This document shows positions 1-8,467 of a stretch of DNA of 64,000 nt, in pieces. The number at the start of each line of letters is the position of its first letter. The first letter of the stretch is position 1. A model generated the notes under the pieces. The model did not search any database. It saw nothing but the letters and a program-made list of their open reading frames with translations, and had not been told where the DNA came from. This DNA comes from JANWVO01 sp964458495 (GTDB lineage Bacteria > Acidobacteriota > Terriglobia > Bryobacterales > Bryobacteraceae), in NCBI GenBank assembly GCA_964458495.1, contig CAYWJB010000010.1, positions 1 to 64,000 on the forward strand, given 5' to 3'. Position numbers and translations under genes: made by a program.

Positions 1-1270
1 CCCAAGAAGGCCCAAAATGGCCAAAAATGCACACGCCGTGACGAACTTGGGCTAGGGCGCGCGCTTCAGATTCCGAGAAGGGATGATCGAGGACACCGGC
101 GGCCTCCAGTTCGCGGTGGTGTGCCAGGAACGAATCGATGACCTCAGCCGATCGAAGCGAGAGGGCGGTGTCGAAAAGGTACTGCGTGAAGCAGTCTGTC
201 CGTCCGAAGCGCTCCAAGGTTCCAAACTGGATCTGATCCTGGAAGACGTACAACCCGGCTGGCCTGCTGTAGGGATCGAACTTGCGGCTGATGCAGGTGC
301 GGGGGAAGAGTATCCGGGCCAGTTCGCAGCCTCGCCCCGGGGGGTCCAGCTGGTAATCAGGGTGCTCGGTTTCATCAGAGGCGCATGGGAGGTTGGCCGG
401 ATCGAGAGCGATCAGGGTGGCGGTCTTGTAAGAGTTGCTGACGCCGGCCAGCAGGAGGTCCGGCCCTTCGCGCCCTGCGAGCCGGGCCGCCTCACCATAG
501 GCAATATGCCCCGAGTGCCAGTACTCGCCCCGTACTTCGCCGCGCGGAGACAGCACAACGACCTGTGCGGGGAAGTAACGCACATGGTGGCACACGTACA
601 CGATACTGCGCGTGCCGTCCCGGCCGGGAGGGAGGGCCAGGATGAAAGCCGCCATGAACGGTGGAGCAAAGGTCTCCTTCGGGGTGGAAACCGTGCGGCG
701 CGCCGTATATTGCCACCGGATCTGCCCGCGGTCAGAGAAGCAGAAGAGCGTGCTGCCCCGGGTGGCCTCGGAGACCGGACGGTACACGAAGAGGAGCTCG
801 GTTCGGCCATCCCCATCCAGATCGGCAAAGGAGGCCAGGCGCATGGCGGCCAGATCCGCCGGGGTGACGCCCCGCGCGAACGGCTCGTCGAAGGTCTTGC
901 TCCAGATCGCGCGGCCCTTGTCGTCCATGACAATCAGGGTCCGTACATCGAGGGCAAACCGTGCCGGCGGGCCGTTGCGCGCATTGCGCCACCCGTAAAC
1001 GGAGGCCGCAATGAGGGCGGCGGCCATCGTCAGCCCCGCCGCGCCGAGGATGCGCCAGAAACGAAGGCTGACCCACCAGGAGGGTTTGTCGAGCACCGAT
1101 GCGCGCCACTGATCGAGTTCGTCCTCCCACGCGAGAACCCGGCCCCTCTCCCCCGGCAGACGGTGGACCGGGAGACCGTGGTCACGCTCCCAATTCTGCG
1201 CAGTGCGCTCCGTGACCCCGAGGTGTTTGGCAATCTCCTTCCAGGAGCTCAATTGGCGGCGAGACTGCAT
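1..1270 (-). CDS. Membrane-anchored HTH protein with FG-GAP-like repeats (partial, runs off left edge)
   Basis: Reading from an ATG at 1270 on the minus strand, the frame stays open for about 423 codons to the window edge, so the C-terminus is missing. Residues 1-58 form a helix-turn-helix (SSWKEIAKHLGVTERTAQNW, then HGLPVHR), a module I associate with acidobacterial regulators. Residues about 70-93 are one hydrophobic membrane segment. The rest looks like a beta-rich, propeller-like extracytoplasmic domain, with an FG-GAP-type calcium-binding loop FADLDGDGRTEL at about 148. The HTH would face the cytoplasm and the repeats the periplasm, which suggests a sensor-regulator, although no target is visible. 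An in-frame TGA lies about 20 codons upstream of the ATG, and no good ribosome site is seen. It follows a second membrane regulator on the same strand. The role is inferred. Confidence 0.75.
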   Translation of the reverse strand, partial: MQSRRQLSSWKEIAKHLGVTERTAQNWERDHGLPVHRLPGERGRVLAWEDELDQWRASVLDKPSWWVSLRFWRILGAAGLTMAAALIAASVYGWRNARNGPPARFALDVRTLIVMDDKGRAIWSKTFDEPFARGVTPADLAAMRLASFADLDGDGRTELLFVYRPVSEATRGSTLFCFSDRGQIRWQYTARRTVSTPKETFAPPFMAAFILALPPGRDGTRSIVYVCHHVRYFPAQVVVLSPRGEVRGEYWHSGHIAYGEAARLAGREGPDLLLAGVSNSYKTATLIALDPANLPCASDETEHPDYQLDPPGRGCELARILFPRTCISRKFDPYSRPAGLYVFQDQIQFGTLERFGRTDCFTQYLFDTALSLRSAEVIDSFLAHHRELEAAGVLDHPFSESEARALAQVRHGVCIFGHFGPSW

Positions 1271-1393
1271 CGGCCTGCTATGGACACTCTGCCGGAACGC
1301 CCCGCAGCCTGTGCGGACCGTTCCGCAGACTGCCTGCCGCAGTCATCATGACACATCCTCATTTGGGCGACAAGAAACAGCGAACAACCGCCC

Positions 1394-2239
1394 TCATTCC
1401 CGTCCTGCGAGGGAAAGCGCTTCTCGCAGGGAACCGGCGATGGATTGCGCCGCCCTCTGTTGTGCCTGCGCGGGATCGGCGGCGGAGAGGTCATAACTTT
1501 CGGACCAGACAAGGCGTCCGGAGTGTACATCGGAGAGCCGGGCGATGACGCGCACCTGCGGCCCAAGCACAGCCACGCTTCCCTCCAGCAAGACTTCCAG
1601 GCCGAGCAGGCGCGCCATCAAGGCCGTGGGGACGCGGTTGTCCCGGTAACGGTGAACCGTTGAGGGCGACACAAGGCGAACGCGGGCGGAGCGGGAGATT
1701 TCCGCCGCCAGAAGGTCCTCGAACGGGCGCGCGAAGGCGGAGGCGCAGAGCGCGCCGCCGGAACACTCAAAAGGGATCACCGCCATGCGGGGCGCGCCGG
1801 GAGACGCGGACACAAAGCGCGACGAGCGGTAGAACTGCCAATACACGAAGAAGCCCAGGGCGAACAGGACGAGCAGAGCCATGCCCAGCCTGGGGGCGGC
1901 GCGGTGCACCGCGCGCGCATCCGCGGGAGACTCTTCCGCCAGAAACCGGTAGCCGCGCTTGGGAATGGTTTCGATGAAGCGGCTCTCCGCGCCCTCGTCG
2001 CCGAGGGCTTTCCGGAGCAGGGAGATGTTACGCGCGAGTCCGGTCTCTTCCACCCGGGTGTCGGGCCAGACAAGTTCCATCAGTCGCGCCTTTCCGACAA
2101 CCTGCCCGCGCCGTTCCAGCAGCGCGTGGAGCAAATCGGCGGTCTTCGGCATCAGCGGGATGAGCTCTCCCTCGCGGTACAGCAGCCGCTGCTCCGCGTC
2201 GAACTGGAAAGGGCCGAAGCGGTAGAGTGGTCCGGGCAT
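1394..2239 (-). CDS. CadC/ToxR-type winged-helix regulator with TolB-like periplasmic domain
   Basis: The protein is 281 aa. Residues 1-100 are an OmpR/PhoB-type winged helix, with typical elements PKTADLLHALLERRG, RNISLLRKALGD and the closing wing IPKRGYRFL. Residues 118-137 are a single membrane helix. Residues 150-280 resemble the FlgO/TolB N-terminal-like domain often found behind this type of DNA-binding domain (MAVIPFE, then LLEGSVAVLGPQVRVIARL). It should sit in the inner membrane with the DNA-binding part inside and the sensor part outside. It is divergent from tyrS and lies 123 bp upstream of another membrane-bound HTH gene on the same strand, so the two may be co-regulated. A TAAGAT hexamer lies upstream of the start. 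The ligand is unknown. Confidence 0.85.
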   Translation of the reverse strand: MPGPLYRFGPFQFDAEQRLLYREGELIPLMPKTADLLHALLERRGQVVGKARLMELVWPDTRVEETGLARNISLLRKALGDEGAESRFIETIPKRGYRFLAEESPADARAVHRAAPRLGMALLVLFALGFFVYWQFYRSSRFVSASPGAPRMAVIPFECSGGALCASAFARPFEDLLAAEISRSARVRLVSPSTVHRYRDNRVPTALMARLLGLEVLLEGSVAVLGPQVRVIARLSDVHSGRLVWSESYDLSAADPAQAQQRAAQSIAGSLREALSLAGRE

Positions 2240-2313
2240 TTCCGCCGGGCTCCCCGATTATCTTAGACGGTTGCGGCGCACCCGCGTGCCCGGGGCAAGG
2301 GGAAGCCGCCCGA

Positions 2314-2319
2314 TACAAT
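2314..2319 (+). promoter_or_regulatory. Candidate -10 element of tyrS, 7 nt before a GTG start
   Basis: TACAAT ends 7 nt before the in-frame GTG at 2327, and no Shine-Dalgarno sequence is visible for either that GTG or the overlapping ATG at 2318. No -35 match is seen. The spacing fits a leaderless mRNA that begins at the GTG. Confidence 0.45.
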
Positions 2320-2326
2320 GGTCTTC

Positions 2327-3514
2327 GTGGCATTTCTTCCCGTTGACGAGCAGCTGGCCTACTTGCGAAAGGGTTTCGAGGAGATCATCCGCGAAGAGGA
2401 GCTGAAGGAGCGGCTGGCCGAGTCGATCCGCGACAACCGCCCGCTGGTCGTGAAGGTGGGCTTCGACCCGACGGCGCCGGACCTGCACCTGGGGCATACC
2501 GTGTTGCTGCGGAAGATGAAGCACTTCGAGGACATGGGCCACCGGGTGATCTTCGTCATCGGCGACGCCACCGGGCTGATCGGCGACCCCACGGGACGCA
2601 ACACGCTGCGGCCGCCGATGACCCGCGAGGAGATCAACCGAAACGCCGAGACATACAAGCAACAGGTCTTCAAGATCCTGGACCCGGAGAAGACGGAAGT
2701 CCGTTTCAACTACGAGTGGCTGGGGCGGCTGCGGTTCGAGGACATGATCCGGCTGGCGTCGCGCTACACGGTGGCGCGGATGCTGGAGAGGGACGACTTC
2801 ACGAAGCGGTTCCAATCGGGCGTGCCGATCGCGATCCACGAATTTCTCTACCCGCTCGCGCAGGCTTACGATTCGGTGGCGCTGGAGGCGGACGTGGAGC
2901 TGGGCGGGTCGGACCAGAAATTCAACCTGCTCGTGGGGCGCGATGTGCAGCGCGAGTACGGCCAGCGGCCGCAGATCATCGCCACCACGCCTCTGCTGGA
3001 GGGCCTGGACGGCGTGGAGAAGATGTCGAAGTCGAAGGGCAACTATGTAGGAATCGCCGAGCCGCCGGACGTGATGGTGAAAAAGCTGATGTCGATCAGC
3101 GATGAGCTGATGTGGCGCTACTACGAGCTGCTGACGGATCTGACGGCGGCCGAGATCGCGGCGCTGAGGAAGAGCGGGCGCAACCCGCGCGACCTGAAGC
3201 TGGACCTGGCGGAACGGATCGCCGCTGACTTCCACCCGGCGGCGGCGGCGCGGGCGGCGCGCGAGCAGTGGATCCACGATGTGGGCCAGGGCCAGACGCC
3301 TGTGGATCTGCCTCTGGTGGAATCCAATGACGCCCGCCTGCGCCAGTGCCTGCTGAGGGCCGGAATCGCGGCTTCGGGCGCGGAGGCGGACCGGCTCGCC
3401 AAGGCGGGCGCAGTCGAGGTGGACGGCGCCGTAGTGAAGTCGCCGGCCGAACGGCTGGGGCCGGGCGAGCATGTGATACGGGCGGGGAAAAAGTGGGCGC
3501 GGGTGCGGGTCTGA
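2327..3514 (+). CDS. tyrS: Tyrosyl-tRNA synthetase
   Basis: This enzyme charges tRNA-Tyr with tyrosine in the cytoplasm. It is a class Ic synthetase of about 395 aa. The HIGH motif appears as PDLHLGHT near residue 50 and the KMSKS motif as EKMSKSKGNY near 230. Between them lie the tyrosine-pocket segment and GSDQKFNLLVGRD, typical of the long TyrS form. The last 60 residues are an S4-like RNA-binding domain (LAKAGAVEVDGAVVKSPAE). I prefer the GTG at 2327 because the -10-like TACAAT overlaps the ATG at 2318, and because MAFLPVDEQLAYL begins like other TyrS proteins. Annotation from 2318 would add MVF. There is no T-box or other leader, since the upstream gap to the divergent regulator is under 90 bp. 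Confidence 0.96.
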   Translation: MAFLPVDEQLAYLRKGFEEIIREEELKERLAESIRDNRPLVVKVGFDPTAPDLHLGHTVLLRKMKHFEDMGHRVIFVIGDATGLIGDPTGRNTLRPPMTREEINRNAETYKQQVFKILDPEKTEVRFNYEWLGRLRFEDMIRLASRYTVARMLERDDFTKRFQSGVPIAIHEFLYPLAQAYDSVALEADVELGGSDQKFNLLVGRDVQREYGQRPQIIATTPLLEGLDGVEKMSKSKGNYVGIAEPPDVMVKKLMSISDELMWRYYELLTDLTAAEIAALRKSGRNPRDLKLDLAERIAADFHPAAAARAAREQWIHDVGQGQTPVDLPLVESNDARLRQCLLRAGIAASGAEADRLAKAGAVEVDGAVVKSPAERLGPGEHVIRAGKKWARVRV

Positions 3515-3587
3515 GCAGGGCGCCCGGCAGGGCCCCGGTGTGGTTTCAGAACATGCACAGCCGGGATCGCGTCTGAAGGAGTGAGAA

Positions 3588-4814
3588 GTGCTGCGGCCGC
3601 AGGACACGCTGGCGCTGGCCGTGGACGCGTTGCGCGCCCACCGCTTGAGGAGCGCTTTGACCATCCTGGGGCTCATGATGGGCGTGGGCACGCTGATCAC
3701 AGTGGTCACCATCGTGCAGGGCGCCAACGTCTACGTGGAGACCAAGATCGCCAACCTCGGCAGCGACGTCTTCCAGCTGTCGCGCATGCCTTTCGCGGTG
3801 ACGGACTTCGATGTCGTGAGGAAGGCTCTGCGTTTCAAGCGCATCCAGTGGGAAGATTACGTGGCGGTGCGGGACCTGTGCGCGGATTGCACCATCACTG
3901 GCGCCACCGGGCGCATGACGACGAAAGCGCAATACCGCGACCAGGAGGTGCCTGACGTCACGCTCACGGGGCAGACGCCCTCGATGGAGCGGATCGATTC
4001 CTCCACCATCGAGCTCGGGCGCTATTTCACCGAAGTGGAGAACAATTTGGGGCGGCGGGTGTGCCTGATCGGGTACACGCTGCATGAGCGGTTTTTCCCG
4101 GGGCAGGATCCGCTGGGACGGGTGATCAAACTCGAAGGGCGCGAGTTCACGGTGATCGGATTATATGAAAAGAATGGCGCCGTTTTGGGTCAGGATGCAG
4201 ATAATTTCGCCGTGGTTCCGCTGAATACATATCTGGATATCCGCGGCCGCCGCGCGTCGCTGACGATCAACGTGAAAGTGCCGGGCGACCCGGCGCGGTT
4301 CGAGCGGGCGATGGATCAGGCGAGGCTGATCCTGCGGGCGCGGCGGCACATCGGCCCGAACCAGGAAGAGGACTTCTTCGTCGGCACGAAGGACTCCTAC
4401 ATCAAGCTGTGGAACCAGATTTCCGGGGCGTTTTTCGCCGTGTTCATCATGGTGAGTTCCATCAGCGCGGTGGTGGGCGGCATCGTCATCATGAACGTGA
4501 TGCTGGTGAGCGTGACGCAGCGGACGAGCGAAATCGGCGTGCGGCGGGCCGTGGGCGCCTCAGCGGGCGACATTCTGCGGCAGTTTCTCACCGAGAGCGT
4601 GTTGCAGTGCCTGGCCGGCGGGCTGCTGGGAATCGGGTTGGGTTTTTTGTGCGCGGAACTGCTGGACCGCTTCACGTCGTTCCCGGCAGCCGTTCAGGGG
4701 TGGGTGGCGGTCATGGGCATTGTCCTGGCGTCGTCCATTGGGCTGTTTTTCGGCATCTACCCGGCGACGCGGGCGGCGCGGCTGGACCCGGTGGAGGCGC
4801 TGAGGTCGGAGTGA
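3588..4814 (+). CDS. MacB/FtsX-family ABC transporter permease (first of a pair)
   Basis: A 408-aa inner-membrane protein with the standard MacB layout. It has a first membrane helix at about residues 20-45, a large periplasmic MacB_PCD domain (about 45-270), and three C-terminal helices with the FtsX signature SVTQRTSEIGVRRAVGAS. It ends YPATRAARLDPVEALRSE. A strong ribosome site (aaggag) precedes the GTG start at 3588. The next gene starts one base after the stop and encodes a paralogue, so the two probably form a heterodimeric permease. No ATPase or membrane-fusion gene is adjacent, so the ATP-binding partner must be encoded elsewhere. The substrate is unknown; macrolide-type export or lipoprotein/peptide handling is known for the family. 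Confidence 0.93.
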   Translation: MLRPQDTLALAVDALRAHRLRSALTILGLMMGVGTLITVVTIVQGANVYVETKIANLGSDVFQLSRMPFAVTDFDVVRKALRFKRIQWEDYVAVRDLCADCTITGATGRMTTKAQYRDQEVPDVTLTGQTPSMERIDSSTIELGRYFTEVENNLGRRVCLIGYTLHERFFPGQDPLGRVIKLEGREFTVIGLYEKNGAVLGQDADNFAVVPLNTYLDIRGRRASLTINVKVPGDPARFERAMDQARLILRARRHIGPNQEEDFFVGTKDSYIKLWNQISGAFFAVFIMVSSISAVVGGIVIMNVMLVSVTQRTSEIGVRRAVGASAGDILRQFLTESVLQCLAGGLLGIGLGFLCAELLDRFTSFPAAVQGWVAVMGIVLASSIGLFFGIYPATRAARLDPVEALRSE

Positions 4815-4815
4815 C

Positions 4816-6072
4816 ATGACGCGCGCCGAGTTCCAGGAAAACCTGATGGTGGCGCTCGACACGCTGCGGGCGCACAAGGTGCGCAGTTCGCTGACGCTGC
4901 TGGGGATTGTGATTGGCGTGACCTCGGTGATCAGCGTGGCGGCGATCATCAACGGGCTGAACAAGTTCATCTCGGACAAGGTGGAGCAGCTCGGTTCGCG
5001 GAGCTACTTCGTGGGGCGCATGGGGTTCGGCATGGATCCGGGACGCCTGCCCGAACGCATCCGGCGGCGGAAATACCTCGAGTACGGCAACGCGGAAAAG
5101 ATCAAGGAACTGGCGCCGGCGGTGGAGAAGATCACGGCGCTCGGCACACGGGCGTTCTTCTTCGGCGCCGCCAACGAGGCGCGATATGGCGGGCAGCGCG
5201 TGGAAAATGTGATCCTGCGCGGCGCCAATGCGGACTACTGCGAGATCATCCCGCTGTTCACCATCGAGCAGGGGAGGATGTTCACGCCGGCGGAAGACGC
5301 GCGCTCGGCACAGGTGGCGGTGATCGGCTCCGGCATTGCCACTTCGCTGTTCGGCAGGGCGGAACCGCTGGGCAAGATGATTCTGGTCAATGGGGCGCCG
5401 TACGAGGTGGTGGGGGTCTTCGCGCCTGACGAGGGTTTTCTCGGCGGACCCGGTGTGGACCAGTTCGTGCTGGTGCCGCTGAACACCTTCCGCAAGCACA
5501 ATCCCGACATGAAGGAAGTGTTCCTCGCGTTCACAGTCTACCGGGACGTTCCGCCGGAAGTGGCGATGGACCAGGTGACTGAAGCGCTGCGGCGCATCCG
5601 GAAAGTCCCGCACAACGCCGAAAATGATTTCGAAATTTTCAGCTCGGACTTTTTGACGAATTTGTGGAACCAGCTCACGGGCGCCATCGTGATATTGACG
5701 ACCGTGATTTCCTCCATCGGGCTGCTGATCGGGGGCGTCGGCGTGATGAATATCATGCTGATTTCAGTGACCGAGCGGACGCGCGAGATCGGCATCCGCA
5801 AGGCGATCGGGGCGAGGGCGGCCGACATCCGGGTGCAGTTCCTGCTGGAGGCGGTGACGCTGACGATGCTCGGCGGGCTGATCGGGCTGGCGGCCGGCTA
5901 CGGCATCGCGTATGCGGTGCGCTCGGCGGTCCCGTCGATCCCGGCGTATGTGAGCGTGCTCTGGACGGTGCTGGGGGTGTCGCTGTCGGCGCTGACCGGG
6001 ATCGTGTTCGGCTACTGGCCGGCCGACCGCGCAGCGCGTCTCGACCCGGTGGTGAGTTTGCGGTATGAGTGA
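4816..6072 (+). CDS. MacB/FtsX-family ABC transporter permease (second of a pair)
   Basis: 418 aa, with the same architecture as the preceding gene: an N-terminal helix, a periplasmic MacB_PCD domain and three C-terminal helices. It carries a closer match to the MacB consensus, GGVGVMNIMLISVTERTREI followed by GIRKAIGAR. The ATG lies two bases after the upstream TGA, which suggests translational coupling. The C-terminus is ADRAARLDPVVSLRYE. The DNA coding the last codons of this gene recurs in altered form at 6985-7010. Convergent with the next gene; a stem-loop follows the stop. Confidence 0.94.
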   Translation: MTRAEFQENLMVALDTLRAHKVRSSLTLLGIVIGVTSVISVAAIINGLNKFISDKVEQLGSRSYFVGRMGFGMDPGRLPERIRRRKYLEYGNAEKIKELAPAVEKITALGTRAFFFGAANEARYGGQRVENVILRGANADYCEIIPLFTIEQGRMFTPAEDARSAQVAVIGSGIATSLFGRAEPLGKMILVNGAPYEVVGVFAPDEGFLGGPGVDQFVLVPLNTFRKHNPDMKEVFLAFTVYRDVPPEVAMDQVTEALRRIRKVPHNAENDFEIFSSDFLTNLWNQLTGAIVILTTVISSIGLLIGGVGVMNIMLISVTERTREIGIRKAIGARAADIRVQFLLEAVTLTMLGGLIGLAAGYGIAYAVRSAVPSIPAYVSVLWTVLGVSLSALTGIVFGYWPADRAARLDPVVSLRYE

Positions 6073-6088
6073 GGCGCGCCGGACGCGT

Positions 6089-6125
6089 GCCGCTTGCGGC
6101 TCCGCATCGGCGGGCCGCAAGCGGC
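6089..6125 (+). terminator. Stem-loop between convergent genes
   Basis: A perfect 11-bp stem (gccgcttgcgg and ccgcaagcggc) with a 15-nt loop sits between the permease stop and the 3' end of the next minus-strand gene. It lacks a clear T tract, so termination on either strand is likely but not certain. Confidence 0.5.
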
Positions 6126-6134
6126 TTGGGGGAA

Positions 6135-6812
6135 TCAGCGAATGCTGAAATCCAGCTTGGGGTAGTAGTCGCTCTGCACCAGGGTCTTGACTGCCGCTTG
6201 AACAGCCGCCGGGGAGTCCTCGGAAGAAGGCACGACTACGATCATCGGGATCGCATCGCGCTTTTGCCGGAACGCCTCGGCGGCGGCAGGCCCCTCTGCG
6301 ACCGGCCGCGCGCAGCCGCACCGGCATCCGGCTTGCCCTTCCTGGCAGGGCCGGCCGGATGAATCAAAACAGCCCTTGGCGCCGCCGGCGCATCCGGCAG
6401 CAGCCGCGCTGAACGCCACGCGCACCACCGTTGCCGAAAGGCCCTGGTTCGGTTGCGGGGGAGTTCCGCTGTTGGCCCCTCCGCCGTTGTGGGGGTCACG
6501 CCCGCCAACCACTGCGCCCTGGATCTGCCGCTGCGGCCGAGGCGCCGCCATCCGGGGAGGCGAGCTCTTCGTTTTGATCGTAAGCTCCCCGATAGCGCCT
6601 TGGGACACCCGTCCTGTGGCGGACAGGTCGGTCTCGGCCTTCTCGGCGAAGGCCAGAACGTCGGCCTTTTCGAACATCCCTGCCGGCCAGGCGACGAAAT
6701 TCCCTTTCGGCGTGGCAGCAACCTCGTAAGCCTGTGCGGGCACCTGCCAGGCGGCCGCCGGCATCGCTGTTGAAAGAACGCAAAGAACCGTTGTGGAAAG
6801 CTTCCAGTTCAT
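6135..6812 (-). CDS. Secreted protein with a six-cysteine segment, function unknown
   Basis: 225 aa starting at the ATG at 6812, which has a purine-rich site (agagagg) 8 nt upstream. An upstream in-frame ATG adds 39 residues but would bury the signal peptide. Residues 1-22 are a clear signal peptide ending PAAAW. The mature part has a basic, proline/glycine-rich middle (about 85-125), then six cysteines clustered at 141, 148, 156, 163, 165 and 167, then an alanine-rich tail ending YYPKLDFSIR. I do not recognise a family. The cysteines suggest disulfides or metal binding in the periplasm or outside the cell. It is convergent with the permease pair and divergent from the McrBC-like cassette. 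Confidence 0.7.
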   Translation of the reverse strand: MNWKLSTTVLCVLSTAMPAAAWQVPAQAYEVAATPKGNFVAWPAGMFEKADVLAFAEKAETDLSATGRVSQGAIGELTIKTKSSPPRMAAPRPQRQIQGAVVGGRDPHNGGGANSGTPPQPNQGLSATVVRVAFSAAAAGCAGGAKGCFDSSGRPCQEGQAGCRCGCARPVAEGPAAAEAFRQKRDAIPMIVVVPSSEDSPAAVQAAVKTLVQSDYYPKLDFSIR

Positions 6813-6975
6813 CGCAAGCACCTCTCTGCTAGCAATATACGGCAAATGCGAGGAATTTTGTTTCGGGCGAAAGCCTGAGCACGGCCACTGCCGGGGGAGC
6901 GAGGTGTGCTCGGGCGTCCGCGGGTTCACGAGATTCGCAATCCGGATTACATGCCGGGCGGCGGAGGTTGTTGTG

Positions 6976-7010
6976 TACCCGCGACGGTGGCGGGTTTGCG
7001 GTATGAGTGA
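6976..7010 (+). pseudogene. Possible remnant of a permease 3' end
   Basis: The last 26 nt (6985-7010) match 24 of 26 nt at the 3' end of the second permease gene (6047-6072), including an identical 17-mer gtttgcggtatgagtga. In frame the scrap reads VPATVAGLRYE-stop, close to the family ending YPATRAARLDPV.LRYE with about seven codons missing. It is best explained as the eroded end of another MacB-type permease. Confidence 0.4.
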
Positions 7011-8467
7011 AAGACATGGTGGTTGATGAGCTGGTCTCTCTGATCACGCACCCTGCCAAGCAGGACTGGGCGCGGCGGCACCAGGCAATCCTGGAGAGGC
7101 TCTTCGGGGCCGAGGACAGACGCTACCCGGCGAATGCAAAGGGCTCATTGAAGCTACGAGCGCCGGAAGGCATTGAAGTCCCCTACGCTGCCTACATCAA
7201 CCCACAGAATCCCGACAGCGGCGCATACGGGGGCACCTCCCTGGTCTTCTTTCCACAACCGCAGTGGGAGGACAAGCCATGCCTGTTGGGAATGGTGGTG
7301 GGCACGCAGGGGCTGAGCCCGGATGAAGGGATCTTGAGCCGTCCCGGGCATGCAAGAAAGGTCCGGAGCATTTGTACCTGGCTAAACAAGCAACTGCCCG
7401 ATTCGGCGTGGGCGAAACAAGACCCGACGCGGGCCGACATCCGGATTCCCACCGTCGTGACGGAGCGCTGGCCGGAGATGAAGGACGCGCTGGACAAATA
7501 TGGTGGAGAGATCTATGCGCTGTTTCGGCCGGGCGAACAAGATGAACTGACGCGAGACGCGATCCTCGCGTTCCTGGATTTGTTGGTGGAAGAGCGAGGG
7601 TATGCACCCCTCAAGGACGCCGCTGCAGATGCCGAGCGGATTCGCTCGAAGTGGTTCCGGTACCTGATGCCCGCAGTGACGGAAGCCGAATTGGTCGAGT
7701 TGCTCGAGCAGAGGAGGTTCGTCATCCTGCAAGGGCCACCGGGCACCGGGAAGACCCATCTTGCCAAGAAGCTCTTTGCGGAAGCCTATTCCGGCTGCGG
7801 TGAGATTGTGCAGTTCCACGCCAACACGACCTACGAGAACTTCATTGGCGGGCTGGCGCCGGTGCAGGACGGCTCGGAAGTGGGTTTGCGATTTGCGCCG
7901 CGCCGCGGGTATCTGATGGACTCGGTCGCGGCTGCCGACGGCAGAAAGCAGTTGCTGGTTCTGGATGAGATCAACCGCGCTGATCTGGCCAAGGTATTGG
8001 GAGAGGCAATATTTCTCTTCGAGGCGACCGACCCGGACCGGGAAGTCTCCCTGCCCCTCGATTTCGGTCCTCCAATCGGTACCAAGCTGCGGTTACCGCA
8101 GCATCTGCATGTGCTGGGCACCATGAATACGGCTGACCGCAGCATTGCGCTGGTGGATGTGGCGGTTCGGCGGAGATTCGCGTTTGTCGATGTCTGGCCT
8201 TCTTACGAGGTGGTGGAGCGGCATGGCTGCGAGCTATCAAAGAGTTTCTTCCGGAAGACGATCTCGCTGTTTCTTGAGCATGCCTCCGAGGAATCAATGC
8301 CGCTGGTTCCGGGCCACTCCTACTTTCTTGCCGGAGACGAACGGACGGCGATCCGGCGGCTGAAGTTTGAGCTCGCGCCCTTGCTGCAGGAGTATCTGGC
8401 GCAAGGTTTCGTAGCCGCGTTCGCCGAACACGTCCGGGCGCTGATTCAGGAGATCGATTCCCTCTGA
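7007..8467 (+). CDS. McrB-family AAA+ GTPase (restriction cassette motor subunit)
   Basis: 486 aa. In McrBC systems the B subunit forms a GTP-driven ring that recognises modified DNA and activates the nuclease. Residues about 225-420 carry the motor: Walker A GPPGTGKT at 243, Walker B LLVLDEINRAD at about 315, and the McrB-specific GTP signature MNTADRS at about 373 followed by a sensor arginine run (VRRRFAF). The first 200 residues hold an unrecognised domain (VPYAAYINP, GTSLVFFPQPQWEDKP) that should be the DNA- or modification-sensing part. It is not the E. coli McrB N-domain, and a distant MrcB_N/DUF3578 relation is possible. The start is either GTG 7007 or ATG 7016. Its stop overlaps the next start as TGATG, so the two genes are translationally coupled. 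Confidence 0.9.
   Translation: MKDMVVDELVSLITHPAKQDWARRHQAILERLFGAEDRRYPANAKGSLKLRAPEGIEVPYAAYINPQNPDSGAYGGTSLVFFPQPQWEDKPCLLGMVVGTQGLSPDEGILSRPGHARKVRSICTWLNKQLPDSAWAKQDPTRADIRIPTVVTERWPEMKDALDKYGGEIYALFRPGEQDELTRDAILAFLDLLVEERGYAPLKDAAADAERIRSKWFRYLMPAVTEAELVELLEQRRFVILQGPPGTGKTHLAKKLFAEAYSGCGEIVQFHANTTYENFIGGLAPVQDGSEVGLRFAPRRGYLMDSVAAADGRKQLLVLDEINRADLAKVLGEAIFLFEATDPDREVSLPLDFGPPIGTKLRLPQHLHVLGTMNTADRSIALVDVAVRRRFAFVDVWPSYEVVERHGCELSKSFFRKTISLFLEHASEESMPLVPGHSYFLAGDERTAIRRLKFELAPLLQEYLAQGFVAAFAEHVRALIQEIDSL

Noticed and set aside
83..1351. Long plus-strand open frame of 422 codons
   Set aside because: It is antisense to the HTH/FG-GAP gene, which has a coherent domain structure and reads through to the window edge; the plus frame has no recognisable domain.
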